From Sulfitobacter litoralis (lineage in GTDB: Bacteria; Pseudomonadota; Alphaproteobacteria; Rhodobacterales; Rhodobacteraceae): 64,000 bases of DNA. The DNA is taken from contig NZ_FNJD01000020.1 of the NCBI RefSeq assembly GCF_900103185.1, positions 1 to 64,000 on the forward strand. The letters run 5' to 3'. Below are positions 26,562-34,791 of this stretch, in pieces (within the stretch, counting starts at the first letter, position 1; every line of letters begins with the position of its first letter). The notes beneath the pieces were generated by a model. That model saw only the letters and a list, made by a program, of their open reading frames with translations, had not been told where the DNA came from and did not search any database. The position numbers and the translations under genes were made by a program.

Positions 26562-27107
26562 ATGAAACTTATCGCGTCAGTGATCTCTGCGGTGATCACA
26601 TTGACCGCTTCGCTGGCTGGTATCATTGTTCTGATGCTGGTCACCCATGTCACAGTTGACGTGGTCATGCGCTTTGCGTTCGATACGCCGTTGAACTCTA
26701 CCATCCTTTATGTCTCGGCCTTTTACATGGTCGCGATCGCCTTTCTACCGCTTGCCGCTGTCGAACAAAACGACGGGCATATCGCGGTTGAACTGCTGGT
26801 CGAAAAATTCCCAACCAAAGTGCAAAGCTTTCTCGCGGGGCTTGCCCTGCTGTTGACCTGCATCGTGACCGCCACCGTCGCGATCCGCACCGGCGACGAA
26901 GCTTTGGCGAAGTTTATCGGCGGGTCCTATTCGATCGAAGCAGGCGGCAAGGTGACCACATGGCCGACCTATCTGGCGCTGCCTCTGGGCTTCGGCCTGA
27001 TGTCGATCGTCGCCGCGTGGAAATTCATTTGTCACCTGACGGGCCGCCCGCACGGGTTGAACGCTTTAAAAGTTGAAGACCCCTATCTAGCCGGCGGAGA
27101 CGCATAA
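26562..27107 (+). CDS. dctQ: TRAP transporter small permease
   Basis: A 181-residue protein with four hydrophobic segments (about 8-32, 48-68, 88-110, 135-158) typical of DctQ. The ATG at 26562 is used; the open frame extends upstream over dctP in another frame, but that part has no family similarity. The 95-base gap after dctP has no obvious terminator. Its stop overlaps the start of dctM (TAATG). It pairs with DctM to form the membrane carrier. Confidence 0.9.
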   Translation: MKLIASVISAVITLTASLAGIIVLMLVTHVTVDVVMRFAFDTPLNSTILYVSAFYMVAIAFLPLAAVEQNDGHIAVELLVEKFPTKVQSFLAGLALLLTCIVTATVAIRTGDEALAKFIGGSYSIEAGGKVTTWPTYLALPLGFGLMSIVAAWKFICHLTGRPHGLNALKVEDPYLAGGDA

Positions 27108-28417
27108 TGACTGAACTACAAATCGCAGGCATCTTTATCGCGATCCTGCTGGCGATGATCTTGATGCGTATCCCGATTGGCATTTCGCTGATCGCGGTGT
27201 CCTTTGGCGGGCTCTGGTCCATGTTCAACTGGAACATCGCTTGGGGCAGCCTTGGGATCGTGCCCTATAGCTTTGCCAACTCCTGGGTGCTCAGCTCAAT
27301 CCCCGCATTCCTGTTTATGGGGTTCATCTGCTACCATACGCGGCTGACCCAAGGGCTATTTAACGCCGCACAGATATGGCTTTCGGGTCTGCCGGGTGGT
27401 CTTGCCATTGCGTCGGTCTTTGGTTGCGCGGGCTTTGCTGCTGTGACCGGCTCGTCGGTCGCCTGTTCCGCCGCGATGGGTAAAATCGCCGTGCCAGAGA
27501 TGGTGCGCCACCGGTACAGCCCTGAACTCGCAACGGGAACTGTCGCTGCTGCGGGCACCATCGGTGCGCTTATCCCGCCCTCGATCCTGATGATCTTGTA
27601 TGGCATTATCTCGCGCCAGTCGGTCAGTGCACTGTTTCTTGGTGGTCTCGTCGTCGGTGTGATCACGCTTATCGCATATATCCTGCTGATCATCGTGCGG
27701 GTTAAACTGAACCCTCAACTGGCCCCTCCGGTGCAGATCAGCGCGACACGGGCCGAAAAGATCAGAGCCCTAGGTCAGACCTGGCCAGTGCTGCTGATCG
27801 TGATCGGCGTCTTTGCGGGTCTATTTGGCGGGGCATTCACCCCCACCGAAGCGGGCGCTATCGGCGCGATGCTGTCGACCATCGTCGCGCTGCTATACCG
27901 AACGCTGACCTTCAAAGCCCTGCGCATGGCGATCACGGAAACGCTGACCACCACTGCCGCCCTGCTGATCATCGCCGTTGGTGCCAGCCTGCTGACACGC
28001 TTTCTGGCGCTGTCGGGTATCGGTGATGCGCTGTCGGATGCGATCCTTGGCTTTGGCGCTGCGCCGCTGCTGATTATGATCGGCATCGTCTGCGTCTACC
28101 TCGCGCTCGGCATGATGCTGGAACCGGTTGGCGCGATGCTGCTGACCCTGCCCATCGTTTTGCCTATCGTCGAAGAGACCGGCTATAGCCTGCTGTGGTT
28201 CGGTGTGGTTCTGGTCAAACTGCTCGAGATCGGGATGATCACGCCGCCCATGGGGATGAACGTCTTCGTGATCAAAGGCGTCGTCGGCAATACCGCATCG
28301 CTGTCCACGATCTTTAAGGGCGTTTTCTGGTTCGTCATCGTCGATCTGCTGATCGTTGCAGCGCTGATTGCGATGCCTGATATCGTGATGTTCCTGCCAG
28401 ACTGGGTAGGCCGCTAA
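27107..28417 (+). CDS. dctM: TRAP transporter large permease
   Basis: A 436-residue permease with about 12 hydrophobic segments, the DctM channel of a sodium-driven TRAP carrier. Signatures include GFAAVTGSSVACSAAMGKIAVPEM (about 108-131), GTIGALIPPSILMILYG, and GLFGGAFTPTEAGAIGAM. TAATG coupling to dctQ is seen. A strong hairpin follows the stop. Confidence 0.95.
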   Translation: MTELQIAGIFIAILLAMILMRIPIGISLIAVSFGGLWSMFNWNIAWGSLGIVPYSFANSWVLSSIPAFLFMGFICYHTRLTQGLFNAAQIWLSGLPGGLAIASVFGCAGFAAVTGSSVACSAAMGKIAVPEMVRHRYSPELATGTVAAAGTIGALIPPSILMILYGIISRQSVSALFLGGLVVGVITLIAYILLIIVRVKLNPQLAPPVQISATRAEKIRALGQTWPVLLIVIGVFAGLFGGAFTPTEAGAIGAMLSTIVALLYRTLTFKALRMAITETLTTTAALLIIAVGASLLTRFLALSGIGDALSDAILGFGAAPLLIMIGIVCVYLALGMMLEPVGAMLLTLPIVLPIVEETGYSLLWFGVVLVKLLEIGMITPPMGMNVFVIKGVVGNTASLSTIFKGVFWFVIVDLLIVAALIAMPDIVMFLPDWVGR

Positions 28418-28422
28418 GTCAA

Positions 28423-28456
28423 ACATCCCGGCGCGGGGTTTCCTGCGCCGGGATGT
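28423..28456. terminator. Bidirectional terminator between dctM and nitrile hydratase genes
   Basis: The inverted repeat ACATCCCGGCGC/GCGCCGGGATGT has 12-base perfect arms and a 10-base loop. It lies between two convergent operons and can serve both. Confidence 0.75.
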
Positions 28457-28482
28457 GTTAAAAAGCGAGGACGACCAAGACG

Positions 28483-28809
28483 CTAAAGTGCAATGGCCTG
28501 CCCATGGGGTGTCCGCGCCGCTGCTTCGTGCCAAGCGTCCTTACAGGCCACCAGCTCTGATGCCGACGCCAACTGCTTTTGCGCGACGATCTTTTCCAAT
28601 GCGCACAGCCAATGCTGATAATAATCCCGCTCGACGCCTGAATGAACCTCTGCCGTCAGCGCTTTTGCCCATTCGGCCCATGTGAAGGCACCGGATTGAT
28701 GCAAAGTGACAGCCATCGCAAAGGCCTGTGCTTGCCACGGTTCCTCAAAGACCGGCTCGTTTCCAGCCAGTGCAATGTCTGGCAAAAGCGAAAGATCGGG
28801 CAAGGTCAT
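28483..28809 (-). CDS. Nitrile hydratase accessory (activator) protein
   Basis: A 108-residue small protein homologous to the N-terminal part of the nitrile hydratase beta subunit, as expected for the accessory/activator family: EPVFEEPWQAQAFAMAVTLHQSGAFTWAEWAKAL (residues 16-49) mirrors the beta subunit's EPLFHAPWEARALGMVVAL. Such proteins help insert cobalt or exchange subunits. The start at 28809 overlaps the nthB stop as ATGA, so it is translationally coupled as the third gene of the operon. An upstream in-frame extension inside nthB is rejected. Confidence 0.87.
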   Translation of the reverse strand: MTLPDLSLLPDIALAGNEPVFEEPWQAQAFAMAVTLHQSGAFTWAEWAKALTAEVHSGVERDYYQHWLCALEKIVAQKQLASASELVACKDAWHEAAARTPHGQAIAL

Positions 28810-29468
28810 AATACGGTCCTCAGATAAGGTTCCCACAGATCCAGTGTGACGCTGTCCCCCTCGCGCCCCTGGGCACCCCAAAGCGTGCGCGCCGAGAACG
28901 CCACTTGATACAGCCACTGCGGATCTTCGCCCTGCCCTTGCGCATTGCTGTCGGGAAAGACGTGAAACCCGTGCACCTTGGTGATGGTGCCCACCTTGTC
29001 ACGGGCATAGCGCGCCATGCGGGTGTGGGTCGTGGGATGATCGTTGATCGTTCTGACCTGATCGCCCACGGCAAAAGCGGGCTCTCCCTGTTCGGGACGA
29101 TCTGCAGGCCCGCCAGCAGACAGCATCGCGTCCACATCTTCAGCCGCAAGCCTGCGCTTGATCGGGGTTGCAGCGATCAGCGGTACGCCTTGGGCGATCT
29201 CAGCCTCGGTGAGCATCTCCTTTTCCACCATCAACCGCTTGGCCGCTTTCAGCCAGATCGCATAATAAGGCGTGCGGGTATAATCGCCCGGATGCATATC
29301 CTCACGCGCGGATCGCGCAGCATCGATATTCCACTGCCCGCAGGCCCCAAGTGCGACGACCATGCCCAAAGCGCGGGCCTCCCACGGGGCGTGGAACAGC
29401 GGCTCATCGGCCTCGGGTGCGACGGGGCCAAACCCCATCATCCCGCCAAGGTCCGCCCCGCCGTTCAT
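28806..29468 (-). CDS. nthB: Nitrile hydratase subunit beta
   Basis: A 220-residue beta subunit. N-terminal helices include ADEPLFHAPWEARALGMVVALGACGQWNIDAAR (20-52). The C-terminal SH3-like barrel includes FAVGDQVRTINDHPTTHTRMARYARDKVGTITKVHG and QWLYQVAFSARTLWG. It forms the heterodimer with the alpha subunit and lines the entrance to the metal centre. It overlaps nthA and the accessory gene by 4 bases each, so the three are made in fixed ratio. Confidence 0.94.
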   Translation of the reverse strand: MNGGADLGGMMGFGPVAPEADEPLFHAPWEARALGMVVALGACGQWNIDAARSAREDMHPGDYTRTPYYAIWLKAAKRLMVEKEMLTEAEIAQGVPLIAATPIKRRLAAEDVDAMLSAGGPADRPEQGEPAFAVGDQVRTINDHPTTHTRMARYARDKVGTITKVHGFHVFPDSNAQGQGEDPQWLYQVAFSARTLWGAQGREGDSVTLDLWEPYLRTVL

Positions 29469-30085
29469 GACGCCACCTGCGGCGCGCGTGCCAGTCCCGT
29501 GCCGATCATCGCATTGCGGGTCACCAGTTCAGCCAGTTGGTCCATCGTCAAACCCTCCGTCCCCTCAGGCCGCTGCGGGATCACCAGATAGCGTATTTCA
29601 GCTGTTGAATCGTGCACCTCCACCCGCGTCGTCGGGGCGAGGGTCAGGCCGAACTCGGCTAATACGCCGCGCGGGTCGATCACTGCCCGCGACCGGAAGG
29701 GGGGAGATTTATACCACGTCGGCGGCAGGCCCAAAACCGACCACGGATAGCAAGAGCACAGCGTGCACACGACCAGATGATGCACATCGTCAGCGTTGAA
29801 CACTGCCTCGATGTGTTCCCCTTGACGGGAATGATAGCCAAGCGAATGGATCGCCGCAGAGGCATCGCGCCGCAGCCACGCCTCGAACTCGGGCTCAACC
29901 CAGGATTTCGCCACCACATGCGCCCCGTTGCGCGGCCCGATCTTGGTCTCGTAGGTCTGGATAATCCGGTCAACAGCGGCGCTGTCGATATACCCTTTGG
30001 CGCTCAACAGACTTTCGAGCGCTCTTACCCGCGCCTCCGTCTCTGTCAGATGCGAATGGTCGTGGTCGTGATCATGGGATGTCAT
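29465..30085 (-). CDS. nthA: Nitrile hydratase subunit alpha, cobalt type
   Basis: A 206-residue alpha subunit that hydrates nitriles to amides. The metal loop reads VCTLCSCYPW (about 109-118). The CTLCSC form with Thr is characteristic of cobalt enzymes, while iron enzymes have CSLCSC. The cysteines would be oxidised to sulfinic and sulfenic forms. The His-rich N-terminus (HDHDHDHSH, residues 4-12) may bind metal. It is the first gene of nthA-nthB-accessory. No amidase gene adjoins, so the amide product must be handled elsewhere. The ribosome site is AAGGGGG. Confidence 0.96.
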   Translation of the reverse strand: MTSHDHDHDHSHLTETEARVRALESLLSAKGYIDSAAVDRIIQTYETKIGPRNGAHVVAKSWVEPEFEAWLRRDASAAIHSLGYHSRQGEHIEAVFNADDVHHLVVCTLCSCYPWSVLGLPPTWYKSPPFRSRAVIDPRGVLAEFGLTLAPTTRVEVHDSTAEIRYLVIPQRPEGTEGLTMDQLAELVTRNAMIGTGLARAPQVAS

Positions 30086-30232
30086 TTGGCCGGCCCCCTT
30101 TACCCGCGTGCGTCGCCTTCACGTTACGAGCGAACGCAGCAATTGCAAAGCGCAATGGCCCGACAAAACAGGCTGAGCGCCTGCCCGCACGAGGTTGAAT
30201 TGCGCACCGGCCTAGAGTAGGTTTCCGTAGCG

Positions 30233-32521
30233 GTGACGCTATTTTTTGCTGAAAAGTCAGGTGCTCATGTGATTGGCAAAGTGATCCGGCGCAAAATGGC
30301 AGGGTGCCATTTCAAAAAGTTCTCCCTGCTTGATGCAGTCATTCAAGACGTCGACGATGCACAGCATGTGACCTTGTTCTTTGACGCGTCCGTTTCGCCC
30401 AAGCTTGTGACCCCGCCCGACGGGTCGGCCCTGCTGGGCACGAAATCTGTCGGCGGGGCAGCGGTGTTAAGCTATGCGCTGCCACGAGGGGCGGAGCCGC
30501 GCTTTGATATTGCAGGACAAAAACAGGTGCTGCTCGCTTGCAGCGCCGTCGAACGCTCAGAATATCGCGATGCCAATGCACTGGCTGCGGTGCGCAATGG
30601 CGAAAGTGCGGCGGTCGTTCTCGACTGGTTAGCGCATCATGAAACCTATCACCGTATGACTTCGGCGGTCATCCTTGACCGAAGTCGCCCCGATAAAGGC
30701 GATGCATTCGCCAAAAACCTGCAAGCTGGCATCACCGCCCGACAGCTTGGCTGCGATGTGGTGCTCCTCACAACCGATATACCGCTTGGCAAACCCGACG
30801 CCCCCGCCGAGGCGCATCCCTTTAATGTGCCCGAAGCCCCCGGCAAAGATCGCATGAAGGTGCCGCCGGCAGACCCCTGGACCAGCCCCCTGGGCGCGAT
30901 GTCAGTATACGAAATCATCCGCGACCGGTTTCTGGGCGATGCACGTGCAGTAGCAAACATTGATGTGCATGACCTGATCCCCCCCGCCAAGACCACAGTG
31001 TTCGATGCGGCCGTCGGGGCCGAAAATGGCCTGATCGAATTGATCGGCCAGCATTGCTATCCATGGCGCGTGCGCAATGACGACGATGCGACATTTGGCG
31101 ATCATACCTGCGTACAATTCGACACCGCATCAGGACGTCGCCGTTGGTGCATCGCACCGCATCACGCCCCCGAAGGATCGGTATGGCGCCTTGTGCGGGT
31201 GGGCAATGCAACACCGGATTTGTCGCGCACGATCCGTTTTTACCGCTACATGGCGTTGCGTCATCCGACGCCGTCTATCTCGAAAATTGTGCCCAAAACG
31301 TCTCTGGTCGAGCATCCCCAGTTGCTAGATCAAGCGGCCAAGCTGTGGGACCACGCCCCCGTACGCATGCCTGAAATAGAAATCGATACCCCTGCCAAGG
31401 CACGCGGGCGCTGCGCCATCGTGACGACCATGAAAAACGAAGGCCCCTTTATCCTTGAATGGCTCGCTTTTCATCGGTCTATCGGGTTTGACGACTTTAT
31501 TATCTATACCAACGACTGCACCGATGGGACCGACACGATGTTGGACCTGCTACAGGAAAAAGGCATCGTTCAACACCGCGACAATCCCTTCCAGAAAGTG
31601 AATCTCAAGCCGCAGCACGCGGCCCTGCAGGCGGCTGAGCAAGAAAAGATCATTCAGAACGCCACTTGGGTGACCTGCATCGACGTGGATGAATTCGTGA
31701 ACATCAAATGCGGCGACGGCACGCTTGATGCGCTTTTTGCCGCGACCAAAAATGCAAATATGATCGCGATGACATGGCGCTTGTTCGGCAACGGCGATGT
31801 GCACGCGTTCCAGCCGACGCCCATAACCGAACAATTCCAGCGATGCGCGCCCGAACACACACGCAAGCCGCATCAGGCATGGGGTTTCAAGACGCTGTTC
31901 CAGAATACCGGCATCTTCAAGAAGCTCGGCGTGCATCGCCCCAAGGGGCTGAAATCTCAGCTGTGGAAAGAGATCAACTGGGTCAACGGGTCCGGTCAAC
32001 CACTGCCGCGCGATATGTACCGTAACGGGTGGCGCTCTACGGTCGACACCTACGGCTATGATCTGGTGCAGTTGAACCACTATGCTGTGCGCTCTGCCGA
32101 AAGCTTCTTGGTGAAACGCGACCGCGGAAGGGTGAACCACGTCGACCGTGATCAGGGTCTTGCCTACTGGTTTCGCATGAATAACAACGCCGAGGTCGAA
32201 CAGTCTATCCAGACCCGTTTGCCGCGCATGAAAGAAGAGCTCGCCCGACTGCTGGAAGATGCGGACATCGCGGCAGCGCACGAACATTCTGTAGCCTGCC
32301 ATCGCCGCAAGATCACGGAACTGCGGGCAACCGAAAACTATTCAAAATTCTATGCCGAATTGACCAGCCCGCGCATGGAAAAACTATCGACCTTGCACGC
32401 GCATTTCGGGGCCAATGTCTTTTTGCAGGGCCCCGGCACTGTCCCGGACGAGGTCGTGGCGCGCAAACAGGGCGACGATTGGGCCTTTACCGTCGAGCGG
32501 GAGGAAGAGACCCAGCACTAA
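30233..32521 (+). CDS. Large GT2-type glycosyltransferase with unassigned N-terminal region
   Basis: A 762-residue protein starting at GTG (an ATG at 30296 is an alternative). Residues about 388-640 hold a Glyco_tranf_2_4-type domain: AIVTTMKNEGPFILEWLAFHR (390-410), FIIYTNDCTDGTD and the metal-binding CIDVDEFVNIK. The first 380 or so residues contain no motif I recognise; they may be a second, divergent transferase or a carbohydrate-binding region. The C-terminal 120 residues are helical. It precedes a second glycosyltransferase by 106 bases and may share its pathway, probably cell-surface polysaccharide. There is no signal peptide; it is probably cytoplasmic. Confidence 0.8.
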   Translation: MTLFFAEKSGAHVIGKVIRRKMAGCHFKKFSLLDAVIQDVDDAQHVTLFFDASVSPKLVTPPDGSALLGTKSVGGAAVLSYALPRGAEPRFDIAGQKQVLLACSAVERSEYRDANALAAVRNGESAAVVLDWLAHHETYHRMTSAVILDRSRPDKGDAFAKNLQAGITARQLGCDVVLLTTDIPLGKPDAPAEAHPFNVPEAPGKDRMKVPPADPWTSPLGAMSVYEIIRDRFLGDARAVANIDVHDLIPPAKTTVFDAAVGAENGLIELIGQHCYPWRVRNDDDATFGDHTCVQFDTASGRRRWCIAPHHAPEGSVWRLVRVGNATPDLSRTIRFYRYMALRHPTPSISKIVPKTSLVEHPQLLDQAAKLWDHAPVRMPEIEIDTPAKARGRCAIVTTMKNEGPFILEWLAFHRSIGFDDFIIYTNDCTDGTDTMLDLLQEKGIVQHRDNPFQKVNLKPQHAALQAAEQEKIIQNATWVTCIDVDEFVNIKCGDGTLDALFAATKNANMIAMTWRLFGNGDVHAFQPTPITEQFQRCAPEHTRKPHQAWGFKTLFQNTGIFKKLGVHRPKGLKSQLWKEINWVNGSGQPLPRDMYRNGWRSTVDTYGYDLVQLNHYAVRSAESFLVKRDRGRVNHVDRDQGLAYWFRMNNNAEVEQSIQTRLPRMKEELARLLEDADIAAAHEHSVACHRRKITELRATENYSKFYAELTSPRMEKLSTLHAHFGANVFLQGPGTVPDEVVARKQGDDWAFTVEREEETQH

Positions 32522-32627
32522 CATCAAGCTGGCCTAAATCACGCCGCACCTATGCCTTTGTTCTGAACCTTTTCGGTACGATACCGAACCCCTAGTCAAG
32601 TCTCGGATAACATGTGATGTTTGCCCA

Positions 32628-33635
32628 ATGAAAACACTTCCTAAAATCGCGTCTCTCTGGATCGGCGGGCGGTTGTCCTGGCTTGAACAGCTGTGCCTGA
32701 AATCCTTTGCGGACAATGGCCACCACGTCACGCTTTATAGCTATGGGCCGATTGATAACCTGCCGGACGGTGTGCACGCAGGCGACGCCGAGGAAATTTA
32801 TCCGGCAGAACCGATGCTGCGACATGCGCGCACCGGCAGCCCCGCGATCCATGCCGATATGTGGCGGCTGCACCTGCTGCTGAAGACGGACTGCATCTGG
32901 GTTGATGCCGATATGTATTGTCACCGCCCATTCGACTTTGACAGCTCGTTTGTCTTTGGCTGGGAAAAGCCGGGGCTGGTGTGCAACGCAGTGCTGGGGT
33001 TGCCGTCGGATTCGAAAACTCTGGCGGGACTGCTCGACTTTTTTACCGATGAATATGCGATCGCGCCTTGGCTCAAACCTTGGCAGCAACGCGAGCTGGA
33101 AAAAGAGCGTGACGCCGGCCAACCCGTCCATATGACAGCGCAGGAATGGGGCTTTACCGGCCCTGCCTCGGTGACGCATTTCCTGAAAGAAACCGGTGAG
33201 ATAGACCACGCGGAACCCGAAACCGCGTTTTACCCGATCTCGTTTCCCGACAGGAATCACATGATCCTGTCCAAGTTCAACATCGAAGAGCGGCTGACAG
33301 AACGCACACGCGGGGTGCATTTTTGGGCCCGACGGATGAAACCGCGGCTTGAGGAAAAAGAGAACAACACACCCCAGTCCGGCAGCTTTATGGATGGGCT
33401 GATCGCGAAGCACGCGATCGTCCCCCAAGACGCGCCTATTCCGGCAAAGGTAAAAGTCTCCAAGGCGCCGGTGGATGATCCCGCTTTCAAGGCACAGATC
33501 GGGCTCGCGGCGCTGCAAGGCAAGGCCTCCATCAGCAAAATCTCACGCGATCACCTTGTCGACAAGCAATTCGTCAAGACCTGCCGCGATACGATCCTTA
33601 ATGACGCCGCGATGCTGTTCACGCCCCAAAAGTAA
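32628..33635 (+). CDS. DXD-motif glycosyltransferase (sugar-transferase family)
   Basis: A 335-residue protein resembling the Gly_transf_sug/capsular type. It begins KIASLWIGGRLSWLEQLCLKSFADNGHHVTLYSY, has HADMWRLHLLL, and the metal-binding DXD in CIWVDADMYCHRPF (about 87-100). It uses a nucleotide sugar to modify a glycan. The last 60 residues are probably helical. It follows a GT2-type gene on the same strand. Its 3' end overlaps a fragment of a lysR gene on the other strand, which indicates a rearrangement boundary at about 33.6 kb. Confidence 0.82.
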   Translation: MKTLPKIASLWIGGRLSWLEQLCLKSFADNGHHVTLYSYGPIDNLPDGVHAGDAEEIYPAEPMLRHARTGSPAIHADMWRLHLLLKTDCIWVDADMYCHRPFDFDSSFVFGWEKPGLVCNAVLGLPSDSKTLAGLLDFFTDEYAIAPWLKPWQQRELEKERDAGQPVHMTAQEWGFTGPASVTHFLKETGEIDHAEPETAFYPISFPDRNHMILSKFNIEERLTERTRGVHFWARRMKPRLEEKENNTPQSGSFMDGLIAKHAIVPQDAPIPAKVKVSKAPVDDPAFKAQIGLAALQGKASISKISRDHLVDKQFVKTCRDTILNDAAMLFTPQK

Positions 33636-33711
33636 TACGCTGCAAGGACCGCGGGGGCATCTGCCCGCGTTCGGCCACGGCCACAAAGATGCGTAGCTGA
33701 TCAAATGTCAT
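33619..33711 (-). pseudogene. Truncated LysR regulator fragment
   Basis: The minus-strand frame starting at 33711 reads [17 protein letters not shown], the first 17 residues of a LysR HTH, then switches to unrelated residues and stops at 33619 inside the end of the neighbouring glycosyltransferase gene. The ATG overlaps the yeiH stop (ATGA), so this was once a lysR gene coupled to yeiH. YeiH carriers are often accompanied by a LysR regulator. The remainder has been deleted. Confidence 0.75.
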
Positions 33712-34739
33712 CCTGCGGCCCCCGTCAGAACAATCAGCCCAAGGCTGATCCCCATGATAAAGACCCAAGCCCCCGCCCCCAGCAAGGCCGGACGTAGCCC
33801 CGCTGCGGCAAGCTTGCGCAGGTCGGTTTCCAGCCCCATCGCGGCCAGCGCCATCGCCAGTAGAAACTGCGTAACGCCGGTCGCGGGGTCCAACACCGCC
33901 TCCGGCACCCAGCCGGTCGAGGCAACGCCAACCATCGCGATGAACCCAAAGACGAACCACGGGATCGGGGCTTTGCCCCCGCCGCTTTGCCCCCCACGGC
34001 GCCGCGCGGCAAAGACCCCCAGACATAGGATCATCGGGGCCAACATCATCACCCGCGTCAGCTTGGCAATGGTGCCGAATTGACCAGCCTCGTCACCGCG
34101 TTGAAAAGCGGCTGCGACGACCTGTGCGACCTCGTGGATCGATGCACCGGCCCATAGGCCAAAGCCGCGCGGACCCAATGCAAACCAACTTTCGGTTAAA
34201 GGCAGCAAGATCATGGCAAGCGAGCCAAAGATTGTGACGCAGGCCACCGCATAGGCGACATCTTCGTCGCGGCCACGGGTCACCGTATTGGTCGCGATCA
34301 CCGCCGATGCCCCGCAGATCGACGTCCCCGCCGCGATCAACTGTGTCAGCTTGGCATCCACGCGCAGCACGCGCCCCAGCCAGATTGTGAACCCAAAAGT
34401 CAGCACCAGCGACAGCGCGATCACCGCTACGCCCAACCAGCCGACCTGTGCCACCTGCCCCAAGGTCAGTTGTAGCCCCATCAGGATGATCCCCGCCCGC
34501 AAAACCAGCCGCATGCTGATGGCAATCCCGGCCTGCGCGGCCTCGGGCGTGCCCAAGGTATTGCGCAGGGTCATCCCCAAAAGGATCGCAAGGATCAACG
34601 GGCTAAGCATCCCCAGCCCCGGCACAAACCGCAGCACGAACGCCAGCCCCGCAATCATGGCGGCCAGCAGCAAGCCGGGCCAGATGGACTGCGTCGGACG
34701 GCTTGCAAGGGCACGGGCGGAAGGGGAGGTTTCGGTCAT
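33708..34739 (-). CDS. yeiH: YeiH-family (UPF0324) membrane protein, putative sulfate exporter
   Basis: A 343-residue protein with about ten hydrophobic segments. Family motifs: [15 protein letters not shown] (near 58-72), [15 protein letters not shown] (about 138-152), and [15 protein letters not shown] (about 196-210). Members are annotated as putative sulfate exporters on the basis of work on related proteins; the transport activity here is inference. Its stop overlaps a broken lysR start, so the partner regulator has been lost. Confidence 0.9.
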   Translation of the reverse strand: MTETSPSARALASRPTQSIWPGLLLAAMIAGLAFVLRFVPGLGMLSPLILAILLGMTLRNTLGTPEAAQAGIAISMRLVLRAGIILMGLQLTLGQVAQVGWLGVAVIALSLVLTFGFTIWLGRVLRVDAKLTQLIAAGTSICGASAVIATNTVTRGRDEDVAYAVACVTIFGSLAMILLPLTESWFALGPRGFGLWAGASIHEVAQVVAAAFQRGDEAGQFGTIAKLTRVMMLAPMILCLGVFAARRRGGQSGGGKAPIPWFVFGFIAMVGVASTGWVPEAVLDPATGVTQFLLAMALAAMGLETDLRKLAAAGLRPALLGAGAWVFIMGISLGLIVLTGAAG

Positions 34740-34791
34740 GGGGTACCTGTATCGTATCTACACCCCCTTAGATATCACCCGATCCAAGCCA

